This document shows, piece after piece, positions 32,830 through 43,271 of a stretch of DNA of 64,000 nt; positions within the stretch are counted from its first letter, which is position 1; the number at the start of each line of letters is the position of its first letter. Source of the DNA: Cladopsammia gracilis (Eukaryota > Cnidaria > Anthozoa > Scleractinia > Dendrophylliidae); assembly GCA_022457155.1 (NCBI GenBank), contig JAJGOT010000959.1, forward strand, positions 30,001 through 94,000. The letters are read 5' to 3'. The position numbers and the translations under genes are program-made. Under the pieces are notes generated by a model. The model was not told the origin of the DNA, did not search any database, and was given only the letters and a program-made list of their open reading frames with translations.

Positions 32830-33639
32830 ATAGAACCCATGCCGTCATTTTTCATGGTCATGACCAGCGGAATGTTTCGCGGGCGCGTGTCCGCCCGCCG
32901 CCCCCCGTGTTGGGCATTTTGAAACGAAAGCGAGGCTTTGATTTTCGCGCCTTCGCGCAGCTACATGGCGAATGTCACGTCAGCTCGGTAAACACGTTAG
33001 TTGGAGCTGTGTTTAGCGGAGAAAACGGAGAAAACCGTTTAAAAGTCGTTATTTCCCTGCATTTTCGCGGTTTGCTACTTAAGACAGGTTTCACAATTTC
33101 TCGAACAGTGGTCAAGACCGCATTTGAGGCTGTGTGACTCTGCAAATCAAGCGTTTTTGGAGGAATATAGAGCTGGCTTTGTTTTTCGCGCGGCTACACA
33201 GCCGTCAGCTCGGTGAACACGTTTTAAAAATTTTGGATCTTTCGCTGGTCAGTGCATTTTTTCGCGGTTTGCTACTCAAGACAGAGATACTAATTAAGGG
33301 ATACTCAGAAGCCGCTTTAGTGGAAAAAGAAGAGCTTTCTTGGATAAAATCTTGCTTCGGGGAACTTCATACATTTTTCAATGCGGGGAGATGTGTGATT
33401 TTATTACGGATTTTTCCAGTACCAAAGGATCGGAGAAAACGGACACTAAAACTCTCGAACGTTCTGAATATGACGGCGAACAACCTTTGCCGAAGAGGAG
33501 AAACACTGGACATCGGACAAACAAACATAAACAGAAAAGCAAGTAACTGTCTAAATGTGATTTTCAAAAATTGTTTAGTTAATATGTAAGCTTAATTTTA
33601 CCAGAAGAATTTTCTCCAAGTTTTTGCATTCAGAGCTAA
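32830..33639. other. GC-richer spacer with LINE-5'-region-like sequence
   Basis: About 33010-33110 resembles 36662-36760 (shared GTGTTTAGCGGAGAAAA, CGCGGTTTG.TACT.AAGA, CAGTG), which lies downstream of the next LINE relic. The open frame at 33134-33589 runs up to the LINE and could be a decayed ORF1 or 5' UTR, but no domain was seen. Confidence 0.4.
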
Positions 33640-36030
33640 ATTTACAACATTGAATATCCGTGGTTTTGGCAATGAAGCCAAACAACGCTGTGTTTTTGAT
33701 TTTGCGAAAAATTCCGGTTCTGATTTTATTTGTTTACAAGAAACTTTAGCGACAAGACAACATGCGATAAATTCTCTGACAGCTATTTATGGCGCGGTAA
33801 AAGTTTCTGGTTGCCCGCTCTTGGTAAACAAGGCGGCGATGCCATTCTTGTCGCTGAAAATACTGATTTCAAATGTTTACAATGGAAAAAAGATTCTTCT
33901 GGTAGAATTGTTAGTGTTTTAACTGAACTCGACGACACGAAAATTAATTTGGTTTTATACTTATGCACCCACGAATCCAAGTGAACATATTTTTATGACA
34001 CAAAAAAAAACCACGGCCGACTGAAAAATACAATGCACATGGTTTAATGCGGATAAAACTATCGGTACACGTTTGGATAATTTTTTTATTGCTCAGGACT
34101 TGTATGATTCCTTTTTAAAATGTGAAATTTTACCTTGTGTTTTTTCCGATCATGATTCTGTTGATTTAAGCCCCAATTTGCATAATGCATTACTTTGGAG
34201 GCTAAATTTAGAATTTAATATCTCAGAAATTATTAAGAAACATGTATTGCACCGGAAAACATTTACTTCCATTCAAGCTTGGTGGGATTTTCTTAAAGAA
34301 TCTATAAGATTAGTTGCTATAGATTTTGATCGAAGTAAACAAGGCACATTAAGTTAAATCGCGATATTAACAACTATAAATCCTTTGATCGAAGCTAAAC
34401 GGACTCTCATTGAAGGAGATAACTCAGTGAAAACCACCATAGAAACGCTTGAAAGAGAAATTCGGGCCATTAATTTATCCCAAATGAGAGGAAGCCAAAT
34501 TCGTAGCAGAGTCAAATGGCTTGAAGAAAGTGAAAAACCTACCAAATTCTTTTTTACGTGCTCAGAAAAAATACTGTTCAATCTATTTATAACTCCGCCG
34601 GTGTTGAAGTCTTTTCACAAGACTCCGGCTCAATTAGATTTTTACCGTAATTTGTACTTGCAAGAACCTGTTAATTTAACAGTCCAAACCAAATTTTTGA
34701 ACAAACTTGAAAACAGATTAAGTGAGAGCGAAATTTTTATCCTGCGAAGGATTTTTATCTTTGGGTGAAATTACCCAAGCAATGCGTGGCCCGGTTCAGA
34801 CGGATTACCTCAAGAATTTTACGCTAAATTCTGGGATCTTTTAGGCCCTATTCTGTTTGAAATTATAAATTTAGTTTGGAAAATAATTCTCTCAGTGATT
34901 CAATGCAAGGAAGCGTGACTAGATTACTTTTAATACAAGAAAGATGATAAGAAAAACCTCAAAAATTGGTGGCCTGGCCATTTCGCTACTCAATGTTGAT
35001 TACAAAGTTTGTTCAAAAGCTCTTTATACAAACAGACTTTCAAAAGTGTTACCCTCGATTATTTCAAGAAGATCAAACTTATTCCGTCCCAGGTAGGACG
35101 ATTTTTGAGAATTTATTTCTCTTGCGTGACACTCTAGATTATATAAATATTACCAATGAAACTGGTATCTTGCTGTCAATATTGATCAAGAGAAAGCCTT
35201 TGACAGGGTAGAAAAACATTGGTAAACTTTTTACCAATGTTTTAAGTCGTTTTGGATTTTGCCCTCATTTCCAGCGGTGGATTTCTACATTATACTGTCA
35301 AGCAAATATGAAAATTATAGTTAATGGTTTTTTGACTAAAGAAATTTCACTCGAGTGTGGGATCCCCGGTCTCCACTTTTGTACATTTTATGTGCAGGTT
35401 TTGGCTACCAGTATAAGAAAGGATGATACTACTGAAAGTTTTCTCCTTCCAGAAGCCTGAGGAAAGCGTTCTAAAATTCACCAATATGCGGATGACTCCA
35501 CATGTTTTGTAAGCAACATTTTTTCTTTAGACAAATTGTTTACTTTACTTCACAATTACGAGACAGGTACAGGGACTAAATTAAATGTGGCAAAGAGTAC
35601 AGAAGCCATGAAGTTAGGAGCTTGGTGCTCACGTCCGGACACTCGTTATGGCCTGACGTGGGTGTCAAGAATGTTAATCTTGGGTGTCTGGTTTAGCAAT
35701 GGTACTGCAAATGTGGAACCGAATAACTGGTTACCACGCCTTTCCAAGCTAGATTAAAATTTGAACCTGTGGAAGGGTGTGGGGTGTTTTCACTCCCACC
35801 CTTTCGGCACTACTCAATACTTGGTTTTTAGTTAATGTTAAGACTAGTTTCTTTTACCTAATGGACTTCTGCTGACGACGAGAATGACATTCGAACACGC
35901 TCATTAAGACCATACTTATGGTATATGGGTTTTTCGAAATAAAGCAACTTTTCACAATGGCACCGAGAACTCTCGGGCCACTGTAAGGGACATAAGGAAT
36001 GACATCACAACACAGTTGCAAAATGACCGG
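33640..36030 (+). mobile_element. degenerate LINE (L1/Tx1-like), endonuclease and RT
   Basis: Broken over all three frames. The AP-endonuclease is recognisable from 'LNIRGF' and 'FICLQETLA' (33650-33760), a 'GGDAILV' stretch after a frameshift (33830), 'TRLDNFFIA' (34065-34093) and the 'SDHD' motif (34145-34156). RT motifs follow: 'KAFDRVEKH' (35192-35218) and an intact YADD box (35485-35496) in the context QYADDST. A C-terminal tail ('VFRNKATFHNGTE'-like, 35930-35970) precedes a G-rich repeat. Stops and frameshifts are many, so it is an old, dead copy. Confidence 0.85.
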
Positions 36031-36960
36031 GGGGTACTTTGCAAATTTTTGGGCGGGGGTGTGCCGCTGGGACTCTGAAACCCTTAACCTATACTAGACC
36101 AATTTTAGCTGCATTTTGCAACCCTATTCTAGACTAAACAACGAAAAATCCTACCTTATCCTAGACCTTTTCTAGACTCACTATTTTGCAGAAACTCATT
36201 CACTATCACAGTCTAAGATACTAGGGGTTAGTAAAAATGTCGTACAGCACGCCTTACCGATTATTAAATGCTATTTGTCAGTAAACCTCGTCTAGACTAA
36301 ATTCTTCATCCAACTGTTGTGAAATACAACAGTCAAAGCTTGTGACTCTAATAATTTAGCTACTGGGAACTCATCATTCATTACCAGAAATGACTAAAGT
36401 AATCATGTGCAAACCAGAAAGGATATCCAAGTGGACCAAACGACCGGAAATGAACTTTATAAATAATCCCGTATGGACTAGACTTTCAAGTGACTGTAAA
36501 AACCCGGAACTGACCTTGTATTATTGTAACCGGAAATGAATAGCCTTAACTCAGGAAGGCCTTGTAACCGGAAATGACTAGCCTCTCAGGATAATATTGT
36601 AAACTTTAGGGATTTGTTATTGAGAAATAAAACATTTTAAAAGAAAAAAAAAACTTTTGTTGTGTTTAGCGGAGAAAATGGTTTGCAAAATCGTTTTTCC
36701 CTGCTTTATTTCGCGGTTTGTTACTCAAGAGAGGTTTCACATTTCTCAAACAGTGAGCTTTTGTGGAATTTGTGCAGTCTAAATGTACTGTGCAGACGGT
36801 CGCGTAATAAGCTATTGCTAAAATTGAAAAGTAGCCTGGTCGTCAATCTTAATTCTAACTTTTCTTGTGCTTCCGACCTTTCACCTAAGTTAAGCTTATC
36901 ATCATCGTTTCTGTTCAGAGAGCTCCGCTGTTAGGCTAAGCCTATCTATATATATTATTT
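35610..36960 (+). repeat. left arm of a long inverted duplication (partner 62435-64000)
   Basis: The LINE 3' part, the G-rich 'GGGGGTACTTTGCAAATTTT' repeat with many TCTAGAC words, the CCGGAAATGA-rich stretch (36440-36590) and the GTGTTTAGCGGAGAAAA segment occur in the same order, inverted, at 62435-64000. Similarity is obvious by eye. The right arm reaches the window edge. Confidence 0.9.
36031..36330 (+). mobile_element. truncated G-rich TIR element
   Basis: Starts CCGGGGGGTACTTTGCAAAT and continues through CTAGAC-rich sequence, but the far TIR is missing. The fuller partner is at 63119-63583, so about 190 bp were deleted here. Confidence 0.6.
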
Positions 36961-37059
36961 TTACACCTACAAGATCTAATTCAACAGCTGAATTATTTGT
37001 AACTATGGTAACCGTAACCTATTATGTAACCGTATTTAGAAAGACTAGGTGTTTCAGCT

Positions 37060-37395
37060 GAGCTAGTACCTTCTCATTAATTTTTAGGCCTTCATAAAAC
37101 TTGGTGTCATCTACATAGTTGAAAATGTCGTCTGCAGAGGAAGCATGTAGCGAATCATTGATCACGACAATACACAAACCAAGGAACAAGTTTCATACCT
37201 TGCGGGACATTCGCCGGTAATACGCCTCACTAAGAATGCAATTCTGGGCCAATTTTCTCTTTTCTACCTGTTGGTATTAAAGACTGAAATCCAGTTTGTG
37301 ATTTAAGGGTTGAGACCGTAATGACGCAATTTAGAAATCAGTAATAAATGGTCGATAAGGTCAAATGTGCGCCTTCTTATAGTGTAGGGAAAACA
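37060..37395 (-). pseudogene. non-LTR reverse transcriptase fragment (CR1/Jockey-like)
   Basis: On the minus strand a broken frame reads 'FDLIDHLLLISKLRHYGLN', 'TNWISV/TGFQSL', 'VPQGMKLVPW' and 'NYVDDTKFYEGLK' (YVDD at 37106-37117). These are consecutive RT motifs in the correct order and spacing for a non-LTR element. Stops and frame changes separate them, and the fragment is too short to hold the rest of the polymerase. Confidence 0.75.
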
Positions 37396-38673
37396 CTCGA
37401 ACGACTGCCCCTGTACCATCGGTCGCTTTAGTCCAGTTATGTAACTTACCTCTATCAGTGTCATGATGGGTCAGTGGTAGATGAATAAGTGATGCATCCA
37501 AATTGGTTTGGTTTGGCATGGGCTAAAATTGCTAGCTTTACAATTGTTTAACAACAGCGTCTTCAGCCTGGGAATGGACTTCCACATAAAAATGACGGGG
37601 GTGCCGCCCTACCATTTAAGGGTCAAAATTTTAGATCGGTACCACTTAAGGTGTTAAAATCTATAATGACCAAGGTAATTATCGCGGTAACGGTTATACC
37701 CCGGGTACCCAAGTGTTCTCTCACAGCACGCGTTCGTGAGAAGTCGTGGCCGGAAGCCGGCAAAGCGGCGAAAATATAAGAGACATGAGTGATGTAATAT
37801 GCACAGCACGTCACCCAAACAGAACACGGTAAGCCTGTGGTTTTCCCCTGCATACTTAAAACTTCAAAACAGAATCAGTAAGCCCACGACAACTCAAACG
37901 TTTGATAATTGCAACAGTTTTTCTCCGTACGGTTCGAGTTACTGGGATATGACGCTATTTTCTCCATGGTAAACACAACAGTTATTGCAAGGAAACACAC
38001 TGAAAGACAAATAGATGTGCTCCCATTTTATTTCAACAATAAAAGAAACTAAACACTTCATAGCTATAAACTAACTAAAATGTCTTGTTATAATGAAACC
38101 GTAAGGTTTCACAATTCCAGTTCTGGCAACACCAGAAACATTTGAACTTTTGTTAAACATTATTTGAAATTGATGACCGGATCTGGCATCACTTAAGTCC
38201 TCTGAAACTTTTGAGTCTAGCTAAAAAGATTAAATTATGTCATTCAGAACGAAAAAACTGTTGCCGGGGCCCAGTAAATGACGGGGGATGCCCGGTAACA
38301 TACCTGATAATACAAATATTAAAATATTACAGTAGCTTTTGTAGTGTTTTGTTGTAGATGCTGTCGCCTGCACACATTCCGATCTACTGTATTAAAAAAG
38401 GTTTGGCATATAGCCATATAACAGAAAGACCGGTTACAGAAAACCCAGCCTATTTGCATGTTTTTCAATCTCATCGCCAGGGCTTACTCCGCTTTTGAAA
38501 TGGCAGGGCGGGCATTAATAACCCTTGGACAAGGAATCGTGGATTGTTTTGTCACGTGACACGCGATTAAGTGGCGTTTTTCGGAGGCTTTTTCTAACGC
38601 TTGGCATATGTATTTGTTTTCTCGGTAAATACTCCAGGATTTTTGGAGCATTTTGGCAGCGTTGTCCAGGGGT
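37396..38673. other. no gene seen
   Basis: Short frames only. No long repeat or domain recognised. Confidence 0.35.
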
Positions 38674-38677
38674 TTAA

Positions 38678-39283
38678 CCCTATTCGGCCTTGGGGGTGGG
38701 GGGGGGGGGGAGGGGGGCACAAAGTGCCCGCGCCAACTTTCAACATTCATAACTTCTTTAATATGTATTCAAATCCATCAAACTTTGTGACTTTTCCTAA
38801 AATTTATCTGGCAACAATTTCACATGACAATTTTTTGATCACGTGACTTGACGTTTCCATGGCAACAAGATTTTCACAGCCATTTTTTGGAAATTTGAAT
38901 ATTTATACCTTTGAATGAAGAAAAACAATGTTTATTGGTATAACTTTTGTATTTTTACGTCATTTAGCGTTTATTTATTGGTTTTGATTAATTTTGCGTC
39001 AATTTGGATGGTTTTAAATAGGTTTTAAAAAAATTCAGAAATCCAAGATGGCGGATCCAAGATGGCGGACGTATAACTAATTACCTAATAACTACGTCAT
39101 ATGACGTCATCGCTCCATTGTGCGGACCGCAAAGGAGACAATTTTGGACGTACTATGTACCCTCTAGGTTTCATTGTCATAGCCTTAATGTTCTTGAAGT
39201 TACGAAGGGGGGGGGGGGGGGCACAATGTGCCCCCCCCCCCCCAGGCTCAGGAACTCAAAAAAAAAGCCCAGGCCGAATAGGG
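38678..39283. mobile_element. piggyBac-like MITE, copy 1
   Basis: Ends CCCTATTCGGCC and its inverse GGCCGAATAGGG sit between TTAA on the left (38674-38677) and TTAA on the right (39284-39287). Just inside each end is a homopolymer G or C run around a GGGGCACAAAGTGCCC-type hairpin. The interior includes two AAGATGGCGGA words and TGACGTCATATGACGTCAT-like palindromes. No ORF. It is the same family as 40892-41490. Confidence 0.88.
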
Positions 39284-39828
39284 TTAAACTCCGCTCGCCA
39301 TTTTGAACGAGGAGAAGGCCTGGGGACGAGGTTGGGTGCTTTTATACTTCGTGTACCAAGAATTGATGTTATGTGTTTACATTTTAGTGGCTTTTCGCGG
39401 AAACTTGTCAATTTCTCAAGTGGTCTATTGAAATTCAACAGGGGAAATCTAAAATAATTCAGAGCACAATATGAGAACATAAAACAAGGATTTATTATAA
39501 ATCCCCATGTTAAAATTTCTTTAGACCAGTTGCAGGCAAACAATGGATCTATCTACTTTTTTTTTCTTTTTTTTTTTTTTATTCTTAATACATAAAGTTT
39601 ATTGACAAAACTTATATACATATATATATTACAGTTACAAAGTTTAAAACTAAAAGAAAGCATATACCGAAATTACAGATTGAATCAAAATTACATAAAA
39701 AAGAGAAAGAATAGCACAGCAGTTGTAGCAATACGCACAATAACGATAGACCTGCTAATTAACAGATTATTCCGGTAAGATGGATACTACTAACTAATTG
39801 AAGGAGGGGGTTTTTCGTAATCGTATCT

Positions 39829-40881
39829 TCAGCTGATTTTAGCCTTAAATTCGTCCAAAGATAAATCCTTAGAAGCTAACTTATTTATGTGCAAGTAATA
39901 TTTAGCAAACAAAAGAGTAAAATCGAGCTTTTTAATAATTGCCGAAGAGCTTTGATTCTTTCTGTCATTATTAAGACCAAAGATTAATTCACTTGAGGAT
40001 GGCGCAAAGGAGGTGGCATTTTCGACGTTGAACCATTTGATTACTTCTGAGAAAAACCACTTGGTCCAGTGGCAGTTACAAAAAGTATGAATTATTGAAT
40101 CATTTTGTCTGCAGTAAGGGCAAAGCGCATTTTCTGCAATACCATACGTGAACAGTTCTCTTTTTGTGACGACAATTCTGTGTAGGAGTTTAAAGTAGAA
40201 TTCTCTTAGTTTATTATCTCTGCAAATATTTTTCATACGGGAGAAATGATGCCTTGCAAGTATTTTGTCAGGTAGGAGGTCTCTTTCCCATTTTATGTTA
40301 GCGTTTACTTCATGTTGATCTTTACTAATCAGGAGCCAATAGTAATTTCTATTTTTCATTTTGAGTAAATCTAATGAAAGGTCCGCTGAGAGCTGGAAGG
40401 AGCTTTCGGACAAAATACTAGCTTTATCAATGAGGTATCTCCGTGTGTCCTCCATCAGATCCTTAGGAATCGCAGAAACAACTTGCATGTATTGTAAGAA
40501 ATTACCTTTTAGTTGAAATTTCCTAAAAAATTCCGAGTAAGAAAGAACCTTACCATCATCCCCTAAAAGATCTTGAACAAGGAAGATATTTTTATTCATC
40601 CAACTTCTGTAAAAGAACGAACGGCCGCCAATTAAAATATCTTTATTATTGAATAATACAAGCCGGCTAAACTGCGTATTGTAAGAAACTTTAAGTTCTA
40701 AGAAATGTATTAATATCAACTTATAGAAGTAAGGGAGACACATCTTATCAAGAAAGTTCTTGTCGTAATTACAAAGTAACAGGAAGTTCAAGCCACCATA
40801 TTTATCGAAAAAGTGATTGGGAATGACCTTCCATGATTCGTCGTCTAAGCAGGTATATTTTGTAAGAACCTGGATATCCAT
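39829..40881 (-). pseudogene. LINE ORF2 C-terminal part (zf-RVT-like)
   Basis: 350 codons, uninterrupted. Segments include 'IPNHFFDKYGGLNFLLLCNY', 'YRSWMNKNIFLVQDLLGDDG' and a Cys/His cluster 'CPYCRQNDSIIHTFCNCHWT' (about 40069-40128) like the zf-RVT region at the C-terminus of L1-like ORF2 proteins. The Met at 40881 is internal to the original protein: the upstream part continues on the other side of the MITE at 41491. Confidence 0.85.
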
Positions 40882-40891
40882 GCCAGTTTAA

Positions 40892-41490
40892 CCCTATTCG
40901 GGGCCTGGGGGGGGGGGGGGGGGGGGGCACAAAGTGCCCGCGCTAACTTTGAACGTTCATAACTTCTTTAATAAGTATTCAAACGCCATCAAACTTTGTG
41001 ACTTTTCCTAAAATTTATCTGGCAACAATATTGTATGACAATTTTTTGATCACGTGACTTGATGTTTCCATGGCAACAAGGTTTTGACAGCCATGTTTTT
41101 TGAAATTTGCATATTTGTACCTTTGAATGAAGAAAAACAATGTTTATTGGTATAACTTTTATTTTTTTACGTCATTTAGCGTTTATTTTGAGTCAATTTG
41201 GACGGTTTTTAAGAGGTTTTAAAAAATTTCAGAAATCCAAGATGGCGGATCCAAGATGGCAGCCGTATAACTAATTACCTAATAATTACGTCATATGACG
41301 TCATCGTTCCATTGTGCGGACCGCAAAGGAGACAGTTTCGGACGTACTATGTACCCTCTAGGTTTCATTGTCGTAGCCTTAATGTTCTTGAAGTTACGAA
41401 AGGGGGGCACAATGTGCCCCCCCCCCCACCCCCCCCCCCCCCCCCCCCCCCCAGGCTCAGGAACTCAAAAAAAGCCCAGGCCGAATAGGG
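40892..41490. mobile_element. piggyBac-like MITE, copy 2, inserted in a LINE
   Basis: Ends CCCTATTCGGGGCC (with a G run) and GGCCGAATAGGG, flanked by TTAA at 40888-40891 and 41491-41494. Reading the LINE minus strand across the site, removal of the element plus one TTAA keeps the frame and rejoins '...MAKSLK' to 'LAWIS...'. This confirms TTAA as the target duplication, the hallmark of piggyBac. Confidence 0.92.
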
Positions 41491-41499
41491 TTAAGTGAT

Positions 41500-42134
41500 T
41501 TGGCCATGGTCTCTATGCTTGGAGCACGTAGACCACCTTTGTTATAGTCTTGGACCATAATTTTGCGTTTGATTTTGTCTCTTCGATTTTTCCAGATAAA
41601 TTTAAAGATGCTCGAGTTAACAGCTTGAACCAATTGTGTTGGAAAATCGAGTGTTGAAAGTGGGTGGACTAGCTGTGAGATACCAAGAGATTTCGTTATA
41701 AGACACTTGCCAAAAAGTGTGAGGTTCCTAGAGTTCCATATACCAAGAATGGTGTCAAGTTTATGCATCTTTCCTTTAAAATTGAATTCCTCGTTTTGTT
41801 TCTCATCGTATGAAATATAGGTTCCAAGGACTCTAAGCGGTTCTTTGAGCCACTTAAAGTTAAATGGTTTATCCTTGCGATTTCTTAATGACCCTAACCA
41901 AAGCGTTTTGGTTTATGACGGATTTAGCTTAAGGCCAGATAGATTGCCAAAGGAATTGAGAACCGTGATAGCTCGATTGACCGAATTACAATCATTGCAT
42001 AGAAGAGTTGTATCGTCGGCAAACTGGCTTAATTTTAGCTCTTTTTGAAAGACTGTTATTCCTTTTATTGTTTTGTCTTGTCTTATTTTGCACGCTAAAA
42101 TTTCCGCCCCTACGATAAATAAATAAGGGGACAA
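41500..42134 (-). pseudogene. LINE ORF2 RT palm/thumb part
   Basis: From 42134 the frame reads 'SPYLFIVGAEILACKI', the catalytic 'LSQFADDTTLL' (FADD at 42012-42023), then after a stop near 41913 and frame continuity 'LRVLGTYISYDE', 'KLDTILGIWNSRNLTLFGKC' and 'FKFIWKNRRDKIKRKI'. These are the RT box and thumb/connection of L1-like ORF2. It joins the 39829-40881 part across the MITE. Confidence 0.85.
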
Positions 42135-42155
42135 AGGGCTCTATCCACTTGACTT

Positions 42156-42489
42156 TTAAGGCTGGTTTACATCCAACCAACTTATGTTGCTATAGCAACA
42201 TCAGATACGTCAACGGAACCATCAAAATAGAAATCAAGGAACTTTTAACTTGATTTTTGCCAATTTAGGCATTAAGGATGAACAGTTTAAAAATCCTGGA
42301 AAACGGAATCATCGAAATCTGTGTTCGGCCTACTTAACTTTCTAGATCGATCAAAACAACAAACAGCGAGTCCACACTTTCTTCTTCTGCATTCAGTTAT
42401 CCAGCGAAAAGTTGTGTTATACGGCTGAGTATTTTACAAGTCAGCATTTAAACTACCTCAAGTGTCAAGTCACAAGCTGCAACTAATTT
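42156..42489. other. no feature seen between LINE and caspase exon
   Basis: Probably the 3' UTR of the caspase gene on the minus strand. No clear polyadenylation cluster could be assigned. Confidence 0.3.
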
Positions 42490-43271
42490 CTAGAAATAAA
42501 GTGTTTTCTTCAAAGTGTGTCTAACTTCAGGTATTTGTTTATAGCTTTCAATTTTGTTTCCCGGTTTTGAGACTGTCCTTACCCTTTCGCTGACTCTTTT
42601 GGTAACTTCGGTTAACATAGTAAGAAGGTCGTCATCGGCAGCATTTTGACGAAAAACTTCTACAAGGGCCTCAACATAGTAGGTTCCCGTTTCCTTATCC
42701 CTGTACGATACGTGGTCATCGACAGTAGAATATGCAAACAGGCAATCGTCAGGCAAGGCCGGTGGATGTGCGTCAGGTTCGGATTTGTCAACGGACTGCT
42801 GTTCTGGAAGCGATATCTGATATTCTTCAAGACCTCTGCACGCTTGTATAAAAAAGAGCTTTGGCTTACCCCTTAGCTTGTCAGTCATGATGACTTGCTC
42901 TTGTATTGATTGAATAGGTACCATTTCGCTATCAGCGCAAGTCAGCTGGTCACCACTTGATCCATGACTCATGAGCCACAGTATAAAACAATCATAAGCA
43001 TTGTCATCCATGTTAGCAAATTCATGCACGTCATTCAATAATGTTTGTTTTTTGAGATCCTCTTTCGTGTGTACCTGAAACCCCAAGTCATTAAACAACT
43101 TTTTCACTTGACGGACATCTTTTTCCGACCCGTAGCGTGTTTTCGGTCTATCGGAGTTGATGTTAGGATCTTTATGAAACTTAAAGTTATTAACAATGAG
43201 TGCTAATCCTCTTGGGCTTCCTGTCATTTTGTAGATATTTTCTGTTCCAGGGTGATGGCCAGGACGGACAG
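42490..43271 (-). CDS. caspase catalytic domain (terminal exon)
   Basis: Cysteine protease of peptidase family C14. The p20 part has the P1-Asp-binding Arg in 'TRYGSEKDVRQVKKLFNDLG', the catalytic His in 'LMSHGSSGD' and the catalytic Cys in 'FFIQACRGLEEY'. An Asp-containing linker ('SVDKSEPDAHPPALPDD') offers cleavage sites before p10, which has 'LFAYSTVDDHVSYRD' (Tyr in place of the usual Trp, with the pocket Arg kept) and ends 'RHTLKKTLYF'. All expected core residues are present. It begins at a CATTTAG acceptor in phase 1, encoding 'VRPGHHPGTENIYKM' upstream of the first internal Met. The prodomain must lie in exons upstream (higher coordinates). It appears functional. Confidence 0.93.

Larger units (their letters stand above)
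39555..42155 (-). mobile_element. 5'-truncated LINE (L1-like), split by a piggyBac-like MITE
   Basis: Reads minus: RT palm from about 42155, FADD box, C-terminal domain, zinc-knuckle-like region, stop at 39829, then a 3' tail ending in an A-rich run (T-rich on the plus strand, 39555-39585). The 5' part with endonuclease is absent, as in typical truncated LINE insertions. The MITE at 40892-41490 lies inside the coding region. The remaining frame is long and nearly intact, so this copy is much younger than the LINE at 33.6-36.0 kb. Confidence 0.87.
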
